Below, piece after piece: positions 26,784 through 36,167 of a stretch of 53,255 nt of DNA (the first letter of the stretch is position 1; every line of letters starts with the position of its first letter). The notes beneath the pieces were generated by a model that saw only the letters and a program-made list of their open reading frames with translations, was not told where the DNA came from and made no database searches. Source of the DNA: Cyanobacteria bacterium RM1_2_2 (GTDB taxonomy: Bacteria > Cyanobacteriota > Cyanobacteriia > Elainellales > Elainellaceae); assembly GCA_012033495.1 (NCBI GenBank), contig JAAUQT010000010.1, positions 1 through 53,255 on the forward strand, given 5' to 3'. The translations under genes and the position numbers were made by a program.

Positions 26784-27758
26784 TCACTCCATTAGTGCCT
26801 CAATTTGTGCTAACAGTTTCTCTAGAGCTTTCGCTTTGCGAGGATCTTCCCACGTTCTTGCCTGCTTGACTTTACGATACACATCCCGCATTCGATTTGG
26901 CAGGGTGTCTGTTTGAACTACTGAATCTGGCGAACTAGTGATCTGAGGTTGAAGCCGCTTTTTAATCTCTCTAACCGACAAATTTTTATTCAGGGTTTCT
27001 TGCAGTAGCGCCTGCCGCTCATTTACTGCTTTGATTTGAGCTAGCGTGCGAGCTTTTGTATATTCAATTTGCCCTTGCCGCAGAACCTCTAGAATATCTT
27101 TTGGTAGGTTGAGAAGCGGTAATCGATGGCTACGGAAACTGTCAGGAGTCAGCCTACCAATCACGGTAAACACCCGTTCTAGGGTTTCCCATTGGTTACG
27201 AACAACGTTGTTCGTAATTTCAGTTCCCTGTTTTTGTAAGTTGGCAACGTGATTCAGTAAAGAAATGATTTCCTCTGAGGAACAGTCCAAACGAATCGAC
27301 AAAAGTTGCAAGATTGCCTCAGTTTCTTCAACTGGATTTAAATCTTCCCGTTGCAGGTTCTCCAGCAAAGAGACTTGAACCGCATCTCGGTCATCAAGAT
27401 CACGAATTACGACCGGAACCTGCTCTAGCTGTAACTGTTGGGCGGCTCGATAACGACGTTCTCCCGCAACTAGCTCATAAAACCCAGATTTCAGCGGACG
27501 AACCAAGAGCGGCTGTAGAATACCATGTTCTTGAATCGAAGCAACCAAGCTTTCCATTGCGCTTGCTTCAAAGTAGCGTCGAGGCTGCTGAGATGGCAGG
27601 CAAATTTGATTAAGAGAAAGATGATGATGAGTAGCTTCTTCAACAGGCTCTATATCTGATTCTTGCGAACTGCGAGTTACACCTACAAAATCTAAAAACT
27701 GTCTGGTCTTATTCGGAAATTCAACTTCATCAACCATAGAAGGGCGACGTTTCGACAT
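26784..27758 (-). CDS. parB: ParB-family partition protein
   Basis: The 324-residue protein has an N-terminal ParB/Srx domain with GERRYRAA (residues 99-106), the CTP-binding signature, after LNQICLPSQQPRRYF. SLLENLQREDLNPVEE follows. A helix-turn-helix region comes next but is less typical: it lacks the usual GxSxxxVxxxLRLL pattern, and NNVVRNQWETLERVFTVIGRLTP sits there instead. A C-terminal coiled, basic region ends the protein. Its ATG overlaps the parA stop by one base (TAATG), so the two are coupled. It should load on a partition site and stimulate the ParA ATPase. The variant central domain suggests a plasmid-type ParB. Confidence 0.92.
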   Translation of the reverse strand: MSKRRPSMVDEVEFPNKTRQFLDFVGVTRSSQESDIEPVEEATHHHLSLNQICLPSQQPRRYFEASAMESLVASIQEHGILQPLLVRPLKSGFYELVAGERRYRAAQQLQLEQVPVVIRDLDDRDAVQVSLLENLQREDLNPVEETEAILQLLSIRLDCSSEEIISLLNHVANLQKQGTEITNNVVRNQWETLERVFTVIGRLTPDSFRSHRLPLLNLPKDILEVLRQGQIEYTKARTLAQIKAVNERQALLQETLNKNLSVREIKKRLQPQITSSPDSVVQTDTLPNRMRDVYRKVKQARTWEDPRKAKALEKLLAQIEALME

Positions 27759-28512
27759 TACTTCTTCTGCTCCATAATGAGTTTGACAACGGCTTGATAG
27801 GGCTGAATCAGCTTCTTTTCAGAAGTGTAGAGATGAATCGGCTCCCGCGCTAAATTTGACTCAGGAAACTGGACAGACTTTGGAACAGGGTCAAAAATTT
27901 TGATGTTAGTCAACTTGGTACGTAACGTCTTCAGCGCATCTTGAGTCGTAATGGTTCGGTCTGCCATCGTCGGCAGCACCCCTAGGATTTGCAGGTCAGG
28001 GTGAGTATCTTGATCTCGAATTCCCTCAATTGTTTCTAATAGCTGCCGTAATCCTTCTAAAGCAAAAACTGGCACTGAACCGGAATTAAAACCATATCTG
28101 CCGCCATCAATGCATTTAAGGTTAGCATTCCTAAACTGGGTGGACAGTCGATCAAGATGTGATCAAACTCTTCTCGCAAAGGGTTTAGCTTCTTGCGCAA
28201 AATGCGGCTATTATCGGCAACCGTTAGAATCTGTTTTTCTCCTGTAGTTAGAGAAATATCGGCAGGAAGCAACTTGATACCGCTGGGTGTTTCAATGATT
28301 GCTGTTGCAGCACTTTGATTACGATTAGTTAAAACTTCGTAGGCTGTAACTTGCCCCGCTTGTATCCTTACTCCTAATCCAGTCGTCAAATTTCCCTGTG
28401 GATCAAAGTCAACAATTAGACAAGATCCCTGCTCGGCGAGCAAGCCGCCTAGTGCAATTGTGGAAGTTGTTTTAGCGACTCCACCTTTCTGATTTGCGAT
28501 GGCAATAATCAT
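27758..28512 (-). pseudogene. parA: ParA-family partition ATPase, interrupted by one frameshift
   Basis: Two minus-strand frames make up one ParA. The first reads MIIAIANQKGGVAKTT (deviant Walker A, residues 9-16), then LIVDFDPQGNLT, ILIDCPPSLG and VLIPVQCQF, and ends at a stop. The second resumes with ALEGLRQLLETIEGIRD and runs to the parB junction. The slip is in a run of five A on the plus strand (28064-28068); six would restore CQFFALEGL and a 251-residue protein of typical length. I start at 28512; an upstream ATG at 28629 would add 39 unlikely residues. A real break would abolish partition, so a homopolymer sequencing error is likely. Confidence 0.88.
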
Positions 28513-28630
28513 ATCAGCCTGACCATCAGTGATTTGTACTTGCGTTTTTTCAATCCAAAAATCAGTTGAACGGACTGATTCTACGCCAAGTTTACTCTTC
28601 CTAGCGCAAAACTGAAGAAAAGATTTCAAA

Positions 28631-28636
28631 GTTATA
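28631..28636 (-). promoter_or_regulatory. Possible -10 element of parAB
   Basis: TATAAC on the minus strand lies about 120 bases upstream of the parA start, downstream of TTGATTGAG-like sequence. No -35 with ideal spacing was found, so this is only a candidate. Confidence 0.25.
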
Positions 28637-28679
28637 CAATTTGAAACTCAATCAACTGAACAATATCTTATTACCCTAA

Positions 28680-28706
28680 CAATCGTTGTTCAGGCAATGC
28701 CGTGCT
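28680..28706 (-). repeat. Right copy of 27-bp inverted repeat flanking parAB
   Basis: This is the exact reverse complement of 26632-26658. A GTGCT..AGCAC hairpin (about 28701-28722) overlaps its inner end. It lies upstream of the parA promoter region. Confidence 0.9.
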
Positions 28707-28879
28707 TCGACTGCGCTCAGCACTCAAAGACTTGGTGGATTGAGTACAGTCGAAAGCTGATCCTCATATTGGGGGTTCTGTTGGCGGCTTCATGGTTGCT
28801 GATTCTCTACAAGTAATTTTGTAATATCAATTTTTTAGTTGTAACTGTTTGTCAGTTATTACTATTACAGCCTATGGAA

Positions 28880-28912
28880 AGCGAGCCATAATCTATAAAA
28901 ATATAGCTCGCT
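28880..28912. terminator. Hairpin at the end of the EamA transporter gene
   Basis: An 11-bp stem (28880-28890 with 28902-28912, one mismatch) with an 11-base loop overlaps the stop codon of the minus-strand EamA gene. It is followed by TTTCC on that strand and ATTTTG on the other. It could act as a bidirectional terminator. Confidence 0.6.
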
Positions 28913-29852
28913 ATTTTGCTTTGTATTCCATGCTCAGCAAGGCAACACTGAATGTCACAATCACCACTCCAGCAATTTGCAGTCCGCTTAAAAGTTCTTG
29001 GATCGTCAACCAGGCTAAAACAACGGTTAAAGCTGGATTTGTCACCCCAATCATTGAGGCGGTAGTTGCACCAATCATCCTAATTCCAAGATTGTTGAGA
29101 AGGTGTCCACCGAAGGTAACAAGGGCAGATAGAAATCCACCAATCCAAAGCGGTAGCCATGCAAGTTGGGAAGTTTCAAGATTCCAGATAAGCAAGCTAA
29201 TTCCGGATAGGAACAGCGTTGTTGTAAAACTGATCCAAGTAAAGGGAACAGGATGTAGCTTTTCAAAACTCTTCTGGGCAACGACAGTGTAAAGTGCATA
29301 GGTCAAGCCAGAGGCGATTCCAGCAAGGAAACCAACTGGGCTAGTTTCACCTGAAGCTGAATTCACCAAAGGTATCGTTAAAAAGCTGCCTAGTAGCACG
29401 AATGCAGTAATAATCCAGCGAAATAGTGTGGGGCGATTTCCAAACCAGCGCCAAGAGAAAAGTGCTGTGAAAATAGGGTAAGTAAAGAATAGAGTCAGTG
29501 CAATTCCTGTTGGAATCAATCCAATTGAAATATAGAGTAGTGCTAGGTAGAGGAACATCAACATACCTCCACTCAGGGAATACAGCAATAGTGTGTGGTT
29601 GCCGGCTTCTCGTAGTTTCTGTATATCTTGCCAGAAAGCAGCATGTAATTTAGGCGCTATTAATGTCAGTAGTGGAACTCCCAGTAGCATTCGCATAAAC
29701 ATCAGTAGAAACGAGTTCTGTAATGTTGGCGTAACGAAACCTCCCGTTTCAAAAACACCAAAAATAATTTGCGGGTTGAATAAAATGCGAACAATGACAT
29801 TTTGAAAGCAAAAGAGTGCTGAAGAGAGTAAAACAATCAGAAAACCAAGCAC
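28911..29852 (-). CDS. EamA/DMT-family membrane transporter
   Basis: The 313-residue protein has about ten hydrophobic helices in two EamA repeats, the layout of drug/metabolite transporters. The N-terminal repeat has LLGVPLLTL and LLLYSLSGGMLMFLYLALLYISIGLIPTGIALTLFFTYPIFTAL-like helices; the C-terminal repeat has ATTASMIGVTNPALTVVLAWL, the usual pattern near helix 8. The substrate (amino acids, nucleotides or metabolites) is unknown. It is cargo between the replication and partition genes of the plasmid backbone. A hairpin terminator overlaps its stop. Confidence 0.9.
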   Translation of the reverse strand: MLGFLIVLLSSALFCFQNVIVRILFNPQIIFGVFETGGFVTPTLQNSFLLMFMRMLLGVPLLTLIAPKLHAAFWQDIQKLREAGNHTLLLYSLSGGMLMFLYLALLYISIGLIPTGIALTLFFTYPIFTALFSWRWFGNRPTLFRWIITAFVLLGSFLTIPLVNSASGETSPVGFLAGIASGLTYALYTVVAQKSFEKLHPVPFTWISFTTTLFLSGISLLIWNLETSQLAWLPLWIGGFLSALVTFGGHLLNNLGIRMIGATTASMIGVTNPALTVVLAWLTIQELLSGLQIAGVVIVTFSVALLSMEYKAK

Positions 29853-29984
29853 GGCTAAGACCCAATGCGAAGAACTTCCCTATCGTAACGAAGATTAGGG
29901 AAGTGAAAGTTATTAAGTAATTAGTTTGGATTTAGGAGTGATTAGTTCACCAATGAGTTCGTAGACTTATCAAAACTTAAGTAG

Positions 29985-30320
29985 CTATTCGGTTTCTCCT
30001 AGGGTGCGAAATTTGTTTACTTTCCCTAGGTAAACGCTCTTGTGAGTTTTACCGTACCAGTAGCGCAAATAACGGTATGGCCCATAGCCATTAATGTACT
30101 TATCTTCAAAACTGCCTCTCCCTCCTCGAATACCCCGACGATTTAGAGCTATTTCTTTTTGATTTGCTCGGCGGTTGAAATCAGTTTCAGCTTGATTGAA
30201 AGCTTGCAAGATTGTGATTAACTCTAGGCGTTCGGCTCTGGAGAGTTGGGTCGCTTGAGCAACGATGGTTTTGAGGTCAGGTGATTCTAGATTAAGTGAG
30301 GAATCGGGTTGCTGTGGCAT
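29985..30320 (-). CDS. Small plasmid protein, DUF6788-like
   Basis: The 111-residue soluble protein has an acidic helical N-terminal half with LSRAERLELITILQAF. Its basic C-terminal half contains GPYRYLRYWYGKTHKSVYLGK, resembling the short GPYxYLRYxxGxKxxSxYLGK proteins often linked to phage and plasmid DNA. I name it DUF6788-like by pattern. It follows the Rep gene by 72 bp on the same strand, so it may be co-transcribed with it. Function is unknown; a nucleic-acid contact by the aromatic/basic motif is plausible. Confidence 0.75.
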   Translation of the reverse strand: MPQQPDSSLNLESPDLKTIVAQATQLSRAERLELITILQAFNQAETDFNRRANQKEIALNRRGIRGGRGSFEDKYINGYGPYRYLRYWYGKTHKSVYLGKVNKFRTLGETE

Positions 30321-30392
30321 AGCGCTATTGTTAGGGTACGTTAAAGGCTGAATTTCATAGATTTAGCGTTGCCTAGTGCACTAATGTGTACC

Positions 30393-33300
30393 CTAAGTTT
30401 TGGCTAGACTCTGTGAGATGCTATCTACTTGGTTAGGGTGCAGAGACGGTTGTTGAAGTTGTAAAACTGTGTTGTTCTGAGTTGTTTGTGTTTTGCTAGC
30501 CAAACTTACACTAAAATTCTCACTAAAATTTGCTGCCTCTGCCTTTCTAAGGAGGTTGCCTGAATTCGACATGCAAGTGGGAGATGCCTGAACAGCAGAT
30601 AAGTGAAATGGTGCATCCCCCACATCTAGCTCTGATCCGGCATCGCATTGATCTAGATCAGATATATCTAGGGGTGGATCAAATATGGATGGGGAATTAG
30701 AATTGCCTTGTCTGGAGGCAGGTAGAATTTCATTGAGCCGATCTCGTTGTTGCCATTGAGCGAAAATGAGTTCCCTTCTATCAGAAGTGGCTTGATACTG
30801 ATAAACCCGTAGTCCACCCCGACGACCATCGATCGCCTGGTCACGCCGGATGCAGGATAGTTTCAGTCCTAATTTGCTGAACAATGCTTGGATGATTTCA
30901 ATTGGTTTCATCCGTTCAGAAAAGGTTAGACTAAATAGGGTTTTGAAGTCCTCGCTGTACTGGATGCAGTGTTGGACGATTTGCTGAACATCTGCATCAG
31001 TCGCCCGAACCTCTCGATTGGGGTTAAGCAAATTCAAGAGATTTAGATTTCTCAGAGCTTCGACTTGTGCGGTTAGCAGCCGGACATCTTGCAGCGCTAC
31101 CTTCCCTCCTCCTCGCTCTAGATGGCTCTGCCATTCCTTGTAATCACGAGAGCGCACCAGCGTTGGACTGTGAAGCAGATAGTAATGAAGCCGCAGTTGA
31201 GTAAACCAGCCTTCATCATCTTTGAGCTTCAAATCGGATGTGACAGGCACGGCATATTTCCGCTGCAACTCATATTTTTGAACTGCGCAGCGATCTTGCC
31301 AAGTTTTTGAGCGCTGTTCTTTCAAAGTCTCATAGTCTGTTGCAGCAATCTCAGGGGCGGCTGAAATTGCGTAGGCTTCCTGAGATTGTCGTTGCTGCCT
31401 TACCGCAGAAATGTCTGACCATGTGGCAGAGATGGCTGATTTTGAATGATGTTGTTCTAAAAGCTCAAATCCTGGAACCTGTAGTGTTCCACGAATTAAA
31501 TCTTGGTGTAGTATCTGCGGAATAGTGTGTGGGACAGTATTGCTCTGCGAAGAAACCTTGCTTTCAGAAATTGCATCGTGAGGCTTTAGTTCAGTGGTGA
31601 GAACCTGATTGAGATCAGTCGTGACAATGGTGAGTTGATGCCCTTCTAGCCGTAAGCCATGACTGAGTTGATGGCGAAAATCCCAGAGGGAAGTATTCAC
31701 TCGTGCCGCCATTTTTGCCCAAGTTCTTAATGTAATTGGATCAGTTTGTTGATCGATGTCAAAGTCAATTTCTTTCAGTAATGCCAGATTATATTTAATA
31801 AATCGAGTAGTGGAAGTGGCAATGTCTTGATAGTGACAGCTTCCGTTGCCGATTTTGCCTGGCCCAAAAGCCGCCGCCCACACATAGCGGGGCACAGGTT
31901 CCCGGATTCGTGCTAGTGCCTGCCGCGATTCGGCATCTGAAGTGACGCCCTGAAAAATGCCAAATACTGCTTTGAAATGTCCTGTAACATCAATGCTGAC
32001 GCCTGTACCAATGGTGGGAGTTGCCAGCACAATGTCATAGTTGGTAATTTGCTCGTTGAGTTGTTCCACAATTCCATAAGCGGGATGCTCTGGATCAGCC
32101 ACACTTTCTGAGTCGATCCGCAAAATTCGCTTATCAGGAAACTGGGTTTGCAGATAGCTTTCTAAATTTTTAGAACTCCAGCGACCTCGCGCTTTTTGGG
32201 AGTCTAACGCCACAAACACTGCCCCAGTCGGGATAGTCTGATTCAAACGGGTAATCAACGCTGCCGGATTGGGCGTGTGATAGAACTTGACTTGCCACGG
32301 ACAAAGGGGCTGCCATTCATTTACCAACAGCCAAGGTGTAATTGGCTGATCGGCTAGTCCAACTAAGTAATCAATGCTGACATCCGATAAATCGGCATCT
32401 TGGGCAATCACTAACCCGTTTGTGTTGAGGACAACTTGAATCAATTCGCGCAACGTTTCCAGAATTCTGACTCGATGCTCATAGCAGGTTGAAGAATTCA
32501 AAGCGTGCCAAAGCACCTGCTCAACTTCATCTAAAATCACAATTGCGCCCTGCCAAGCTTCTGGATTAAAGCGGGCTTGAGAGCCAAAGTGCAGTGAATC
32601 AATACATAAACCGTACCCTAACATAGACCCTAACCAGGTCGAAGTGTCCGAGTCGCGCAGATTTTCGATCCAATCAATTCCAATACTGTCGCAAATGGCG
32701 CGGCCGAGTTGAATCCGGTGGGTAATCACCAAAACCTTGCGTCCGGTTTGAGTCGCCTGCCGAATCAAAGCTTGCAGGGCAGTGGTTTTTCCCGTCCCTT
32801 TAGCGCTTTTCAGACAGGCTAGCCCCGTAGTTGGATACGGCACATTTTCTAAGTAGGGCTGATGAACGGTGAGTCCTGCCGGATATGTTAATCCCCATTG
32901 CTGATGCGATTGCCATAACCCTAGCGGTAAAGCTGCCTCATATAATAGATGGAATGCGGCGGTTCCTTCAGCGATGACGAAATCATCAATGCCTTTTTGC
33001 GGGCCGGGTAGCGAGATGACCTGTACCGAACATCCCCTTGCCTGTAAGAGTGTTCCGAGCTTTGTAATCGCTAAATTGACGTTCTTGACCGTGACGGAGC
33101 GCGTCTCAAAATCAAAGCAGATATAGAAAGATCGTTTCTGGGCTGTAAAAACTTCTAGCTCTGGGATCAACACTCCCGGCTTGCGGTAGCCATTAAAGAT
33201 GCCCGGTAGCGCGATGGCCGCGTAGCCTAACGTCAGCAAGCAGCCTGCTTTCTTTTCGCCTTCCGTCACAATAATTGGGATTTGCTGCTGCCCGACCCAC

Positions 33301-33851
33301 TGCCAAAATCCCTGAGTCTGGTCAACGGGCATCGGTAAATTGTATCGCTCGGCCACACGTTGCCAAATGGCATCCGGAACTGCAAGTAAGGTTAACCGAC
33401 TAGACCCCGGCCCCAAACTTGGACTGAGATATTTAGCGGGCTTTCCTTTGGCATAGTCAATAATGGGCGTGTCGGCATCTGGCTTAAACCGTCCCCAAGT
33501 CATCGGTTGCCAAGTCAGTGGATCAATGCCACTCACCCACCAGCCGCGCAGAGCTTGCCGCGTTTTTTGACCAAATCGGTGAATCTTCCAGTTGAGGCGT
33601 TCCGCGATTGGAAACACGCTGTCTGCATTCGGGTCAGTTGCCGTATCGGTAAGAGTTTCTACGTTAAGCACCACAATTTCTGGATCAACGCCGCTGTTGA
33701 GCCACTCTTGCCCATGGTCAGGAGCCGCTTTACCTAGCCACGCTTGAGTCGGCGGCAAGGCATCATTTTTCGCAGATCCTTGCCCAGACTTTTGCTCAAA
33801 CTCTTCGGGGCTGAGGTTGTAATCAGTGGTAGTGATACAGACTGAAGCCAT
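30393..33851 (-). CDS. Plasmid replication protein, CyRepA1 family
   Basis: This large 1152-residue protein is typical of cyanobacterial plasmids. A DUF3854/Toprim-like N-terminal domain (about 130-310) has VTEGEKKAG (195-203) and ICFDFET (244-250), as in DnaG-like primases. A helicase-like ATPase follows: SAKGTGKTT (Walker A, 349-357), VLVITHRIQLGRAI, then VILDEVEQV (Walker B, about 440) and LATPTIGTGVSIDV. The C-terminal third (about 780-1152) is less conserved and may be the DNA-binding part. Primase and helicase on one chain would start replication at the adjacent origin. The direct repeats begin 89 bases upstream. AGGTGA sits very close to the ATG, unusually tight spacing. A TATAAC on the minus strand at 33893-33898 may be a -10. 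Confidence 0.9.
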   Translation of the reverse strand: MASVCITTTDYNLSPEEFEQKSGQGSAKNDALPPTQAWLGKAAPDHGQEWLNSGVDPEIVVLNVETLTDTATDPNADSVFPIAERLNWKIHRFGQKTRQALRGWWVSGIDPLTWQPMTWGRFKPDADTPIIDYAKGKPAKYLSPSLGPGSSRLTLLAVPDAIWQRVAERYNLPMPVDQTQGFWQWVGQQQIPIIVTEGEKKAGCLLTLGYAAIALPGIFNGYRKPGVLIPELEVFTAQKRSFYICFDFETRSVTVKNVNLAITKLGTLLQARGCSVQVISLPGPQKGIDDFVIAEGTAAFHLLYEAALPLGLWQSHQQWGLTYPAGLTVHQPYLENVPYPTTGLACLKSAKGTGKTTALQALIRQATQTGRKVLVITHRIQLGRAICDSIGIDWIENLRDSDTSTWLGSMLGYGLCIDSLHFGSQARFNPEAWQGAIVILDEVEQVLWHALNSSTCYEHRVRILETLRELIQVVLNTNGLVIAQDADLSDVSIDYLVGLADQPITPWLLVNEWQPLCPWQVKFYHTPNPAALITRLNQTIPTGAVFVALDSQKARGRWSSKNLESYLQTQFPDKRILRIDSESVADPEHPAYGIVEQLNEQITNYDIVLATPTIGTGVSIDVTGHFKAVFGIFQGVTSDAESRQALARIREPVPRYVWAAAFGPGKIGNGSCHYQDIATSTTRFIKYNLALLKEIDFDIDQQTDPITLRTWAKMAARVNTSLWDFRHQLSHGLRLEGHQLTIVTTDLNQVLTTELKPHDAISESKVSSQSNTVPHTIPQILHQDLIRGTLQVPGFELLEQHHSKSAISATWSDISAVRQQRQSQEAYAISAAPEIAATDYETLKEQRSKTWQDRCAVQKYELQRKYAVPVTSDLKLKDDEGWFTQLRLHYYLLHSPTLVRSRDYKEWQSHLERGGGKVALQDVRLLTAQVEALRNLNLLNLLNPNREVRATDADVQQIVQHCIQYSEDFKTLFSLTFSERMKPIEIIQALFSKLGLKLSCIRRDQAIDGRRGGLRVYQYQATSDRRELIFAQWQQRDRLNEILPASRQGNSNSPSIFDPPLDISDLDQCDAGSELDVGDAPFHLSAVQASPTCMSNSGNLLRKAEAANFSENFSVSLASKTQTTQNNTVLQLQQPSLHPNQVDSISQSLAKT

Positions 33852-33939
33852 TCACCTGGAACCATTAACGACGATAGGAAAACCGTTTTTTGGTTATAGC
33901 AGGTCGAAACAGCGCCACTGTGGGCAGAAAATAGCCGTT

Positions 33940-34700
33940 TGTAATCAATTTGATTACAGCCGTTTGTAATCACTTCAGCAAGAAAGCTGGCTCCTGCTCG
34001 GCTCCTGCTAGTAATTGGGGTGAGGGGTCTAGAGAATTTGGGACTTTGTTCTAGAAAGCAAGGGGGAAGGGATCTAGAAAGTTTGATTGAGGGGGTCTAG
34101 AAGCGGATGGGGCGAGGGTCTAGACGCATCGGGGTAAGGGGTCTAGAGAAGATTTGCAGCAGAATGGGGGGCAGGGTTTAGAAAGAATTTGTAATCACTG
34201 GCGCAGCAGGGGGCGAGGGTCTAGAGGATTTGGCAAGTTTTGCCGCCTCAATTTTTAGAGAACAGAAGCTCAACTCCCTTCCTAGGCTAGCTTTCAGGAA
34301 TAGCCCCTGTTTGTTTTGCCGTAGCCACTGGCTCTGCACGCTGTAATCACTGGTTGGCTGCCTCAGCCTTGTCAGACCGTAAATTCGGCTGGTTCGAGCG
34401 AATTAGTAGCCGCTAGACAGGTGATTTGATCCTCGTTGTCCCATTGATTACAGACCCTTCTAGACCCCCAACCCCAATCGATGATTACAGCTTTTCGGCT
34501 AGAGCCTACCCCCCAAGTTCAGTTGCTTTTTATAGCGCTGAAGGCTGCAAAGTCTTTTGCACCATTGGTTTGAGGAGATCTAGCCAAAATGAAACTTTTA
34601 AGTCAATGTAATCAACTTCTGTAATCAAAACTTGTGTTAGAGCCAATTGAGCATGGATGGGTTAAGGCGATTACACTGCCTGTAATCAAGCCTGTAATCA
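33940..34700. other. Putative plasmid replication origin with iterons
   Basis: Eleven exact 8-mers lie in 760 bp between CyRepA1 and the photolyase gene. TGTAATCA occurs at 33940, 33965, 34190, 34342, 34607, 34620, 34681 and 34693; its reverse complement TGATTACA at 33951, 34445 and 34482. A GATTACA is at 34669. Chance would give about 0.02 copies. The first two form an inverted pair (GTAATCA, three bases, TGATTAC) nearest the rep gene, a suitable autoregulatory site. A second family, GGGTCTAGA, interleaves. No other gene is evident. Together with rep this has the layout of an iteron-controlled origin; direct proof is lacking. Confidence 0.75.
34025..34225 (+). repeat. GGGTCTAGA direct repeats in the putative origin
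   Basis: Exact copies begin at 34025, 34093, 34116, 34139 and 34217, with a variant (GGGATCTAGA) at 34069. Three copies are spaced exactly 23 bases. An inverted copy, TCTAGACCC, is at 34459. G-rich flanks (GGGGCGAGGG, GGGGTAAGGG) recur with them. This could be a second class of initiator or regulator sites. Confidence 0.85.
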
Positions 34701-34703
34701 AGC

Positions 34704-36167
34704 CTATCCTCGCTGAAGTGCGTCGTTGTAAATCTTCTCATTGGCTGCGGCTGACTTAAACAAATCCACCATAGGGCGCGGGTAATCAACGCCTAACCGG
34801 ACGCCATACTGCTTCTGTTGTGCAATCGACAGCTTCCAGGGTTCATGTACCAGTTGCCCCGGAATTTGTGCCAGTTCTGGCAACCAATGCTGCACATACT
34901 GACCCTGCGGATCGTAGTCTTTCGCTTGTTTGAGAATATTGAAGAATCGGAAGCCGCGCGCATCGTTCCCGACTCCCGCCGTGTAATTCCAGTTGCCCCA
35001 ATTGCTGCACACGTCATAATCCAAAAGCTGTGACTCAAACCATTCGGCTCCCATCCGCCAGTCGATGCCTAGATTTTTCGTCAGGAAACTGGCTACATTT
35101 TGCCGGCCGCGATTCGACATAAAGCCAGTTGCCGCCAGTTCTCGCATGTTGGCATCGACTAACGGATAACCCGTTTTTCCCTCTTGCCATAGCTCAAACC
35201 GTTGCCAATCTTGTTTCCATGGAATCGATATGCCCTGTAGACCAGCGGGATAGAATATTTTGTCACCGTGTTTGGCAGCAATGAAGTGAAAGTAATCCCG
35301 CCATAGCAACTCAAAAATCAACCAGTAGGTGGAATCGTTCTGAACTCGTTCGTGCTCATATTGCAGCACCTGTTCATAAACATAGCGCGGAGAAAGGCAG
35401 CCTAGAGACAGCCAAGGGGAGAATTTAGAAGAGTCATCTGGCGCTAACATGCCATTGCGAGTCTCTTTATAAACCCGCAGCCGATTTTGTGTCCAGAAGT
35501 AATGCTTCAGCCGGGCCTGACCCGCCGTTTCGCCGCCCTGAAATGCTAGCCTTGCTCTGATATCCTGCGTGGGTGCTGTTAAGCCCAACTCTGCGAGAGT
35601 CGGCAAGTTTCCTGTCTCAAGGTCTGGCGGAAGCGCAGGCAGGGCAGGAGGGGCAGGGAAGGTGGGGTTAACGGTAGAGTGCTTTTCAACTTGTTTGCGA
35701 AAAGTTGTGAAAACTTCCGGAATGCCGCGAAGATTGAAGGGAAGATCATCAAGATGATAGAGTGTGTGTCCCCAAAACAACTTCAGCGGTACATCTAATC
35801 GGTTTAGCGCCCGTTGCAGTGCAGTTTCGACCGCAATCTCTTCTGAAGTAACTGTTCGATGAGCATAGATGGCAGTAACGTTCAGTTGCTCAACCAGTTT
35901 TGGAATAACTTGTTCCGGTTGTCCACAGCATACAATCAGGTCACTACCCATCTTTTGTAGGGAGTACCGCAAATCTGCGACGCTTTCTAACAAAAACTGT
36001 GCCCGAAATCCACCCGTCTTTGCAAAACCAAAGCTGGTCAGCCCAAATTGACGCGGATCGAAACAATAGATGGGAATTACATTTGCTCGTTGAAGCGCTT
36101 GATGTAGCGGTTCATGATCGTGAACCCGCAGGTCATTGCGATACCAAACTAGAATATGAGATTCCAC
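34704..36167 (-). CDS. DASH-type cryptochrome/photolyase
   Basis: The 487-residue flavoprotein starts at a GTG with GAGGGGA upstream. The N-terminal photolyase domain (about 5-135) has LVWYRNDLRVHD and YCFDPRQFG, the latter typical of the DASH group. The FAD domain (about 210-480) has LIFELLWRDYFHF, GFMSNRGRQNVASFL, DWRMGAEWFESQLLDYD and NWGNWNYTAGVGNDAR; the GRQNVAS and GVGNDAR stretches separate DASH from cyclobutane photolyases. It binds FAD and an antenna cofactor and repairs cyclobutane dimers in single-stranded DNA or acts as a blue-light sensor. Its stop lies four bases from the last origin repeat. Confidence 0.92.
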   Translation of the reverse strand: MESHILVWYRNDLRVHDHEPLHQALQRANVIPIYCFDPRQFGLTSFGFAKTGGFRAQFLLESVADLRYSLQKMGSDLIVCCGQPEQVIPKLVEQLNVTAIYAHRTVTSEEIAVETALQRALNRLDVPLKLFWGHTLYHLDDLPFNLRGIPEVFTTFRKQVEKHSTVNPTFPAPPALPALPPDLETGNLPTLAELGLTAPTQDIRARLAFQGGETAGQARLKHYFWTQNRLRVYKETRNGMLAPDDSSKFSPWLSLGCLSPRYVYEQVLQYEHERVQNDSTYWLIFELLWRDYFHFIAAKHGDKIFYPAGLQGISIPWKQDWQRFELWQEGKTGYPLVDANMRELAATGFMSNRGRQNVASFLTKNLGIDWRMGAEWFESQLLDYDVCSNWGNWNYTAGVGNDARGFRFFNILKQAKDYDPQGQYVQHWLPELAQIPGQLVHEPWKLSIAQQKQYGVRLGVDYPRPMVDLFKSAAANEKIYNDALQRG

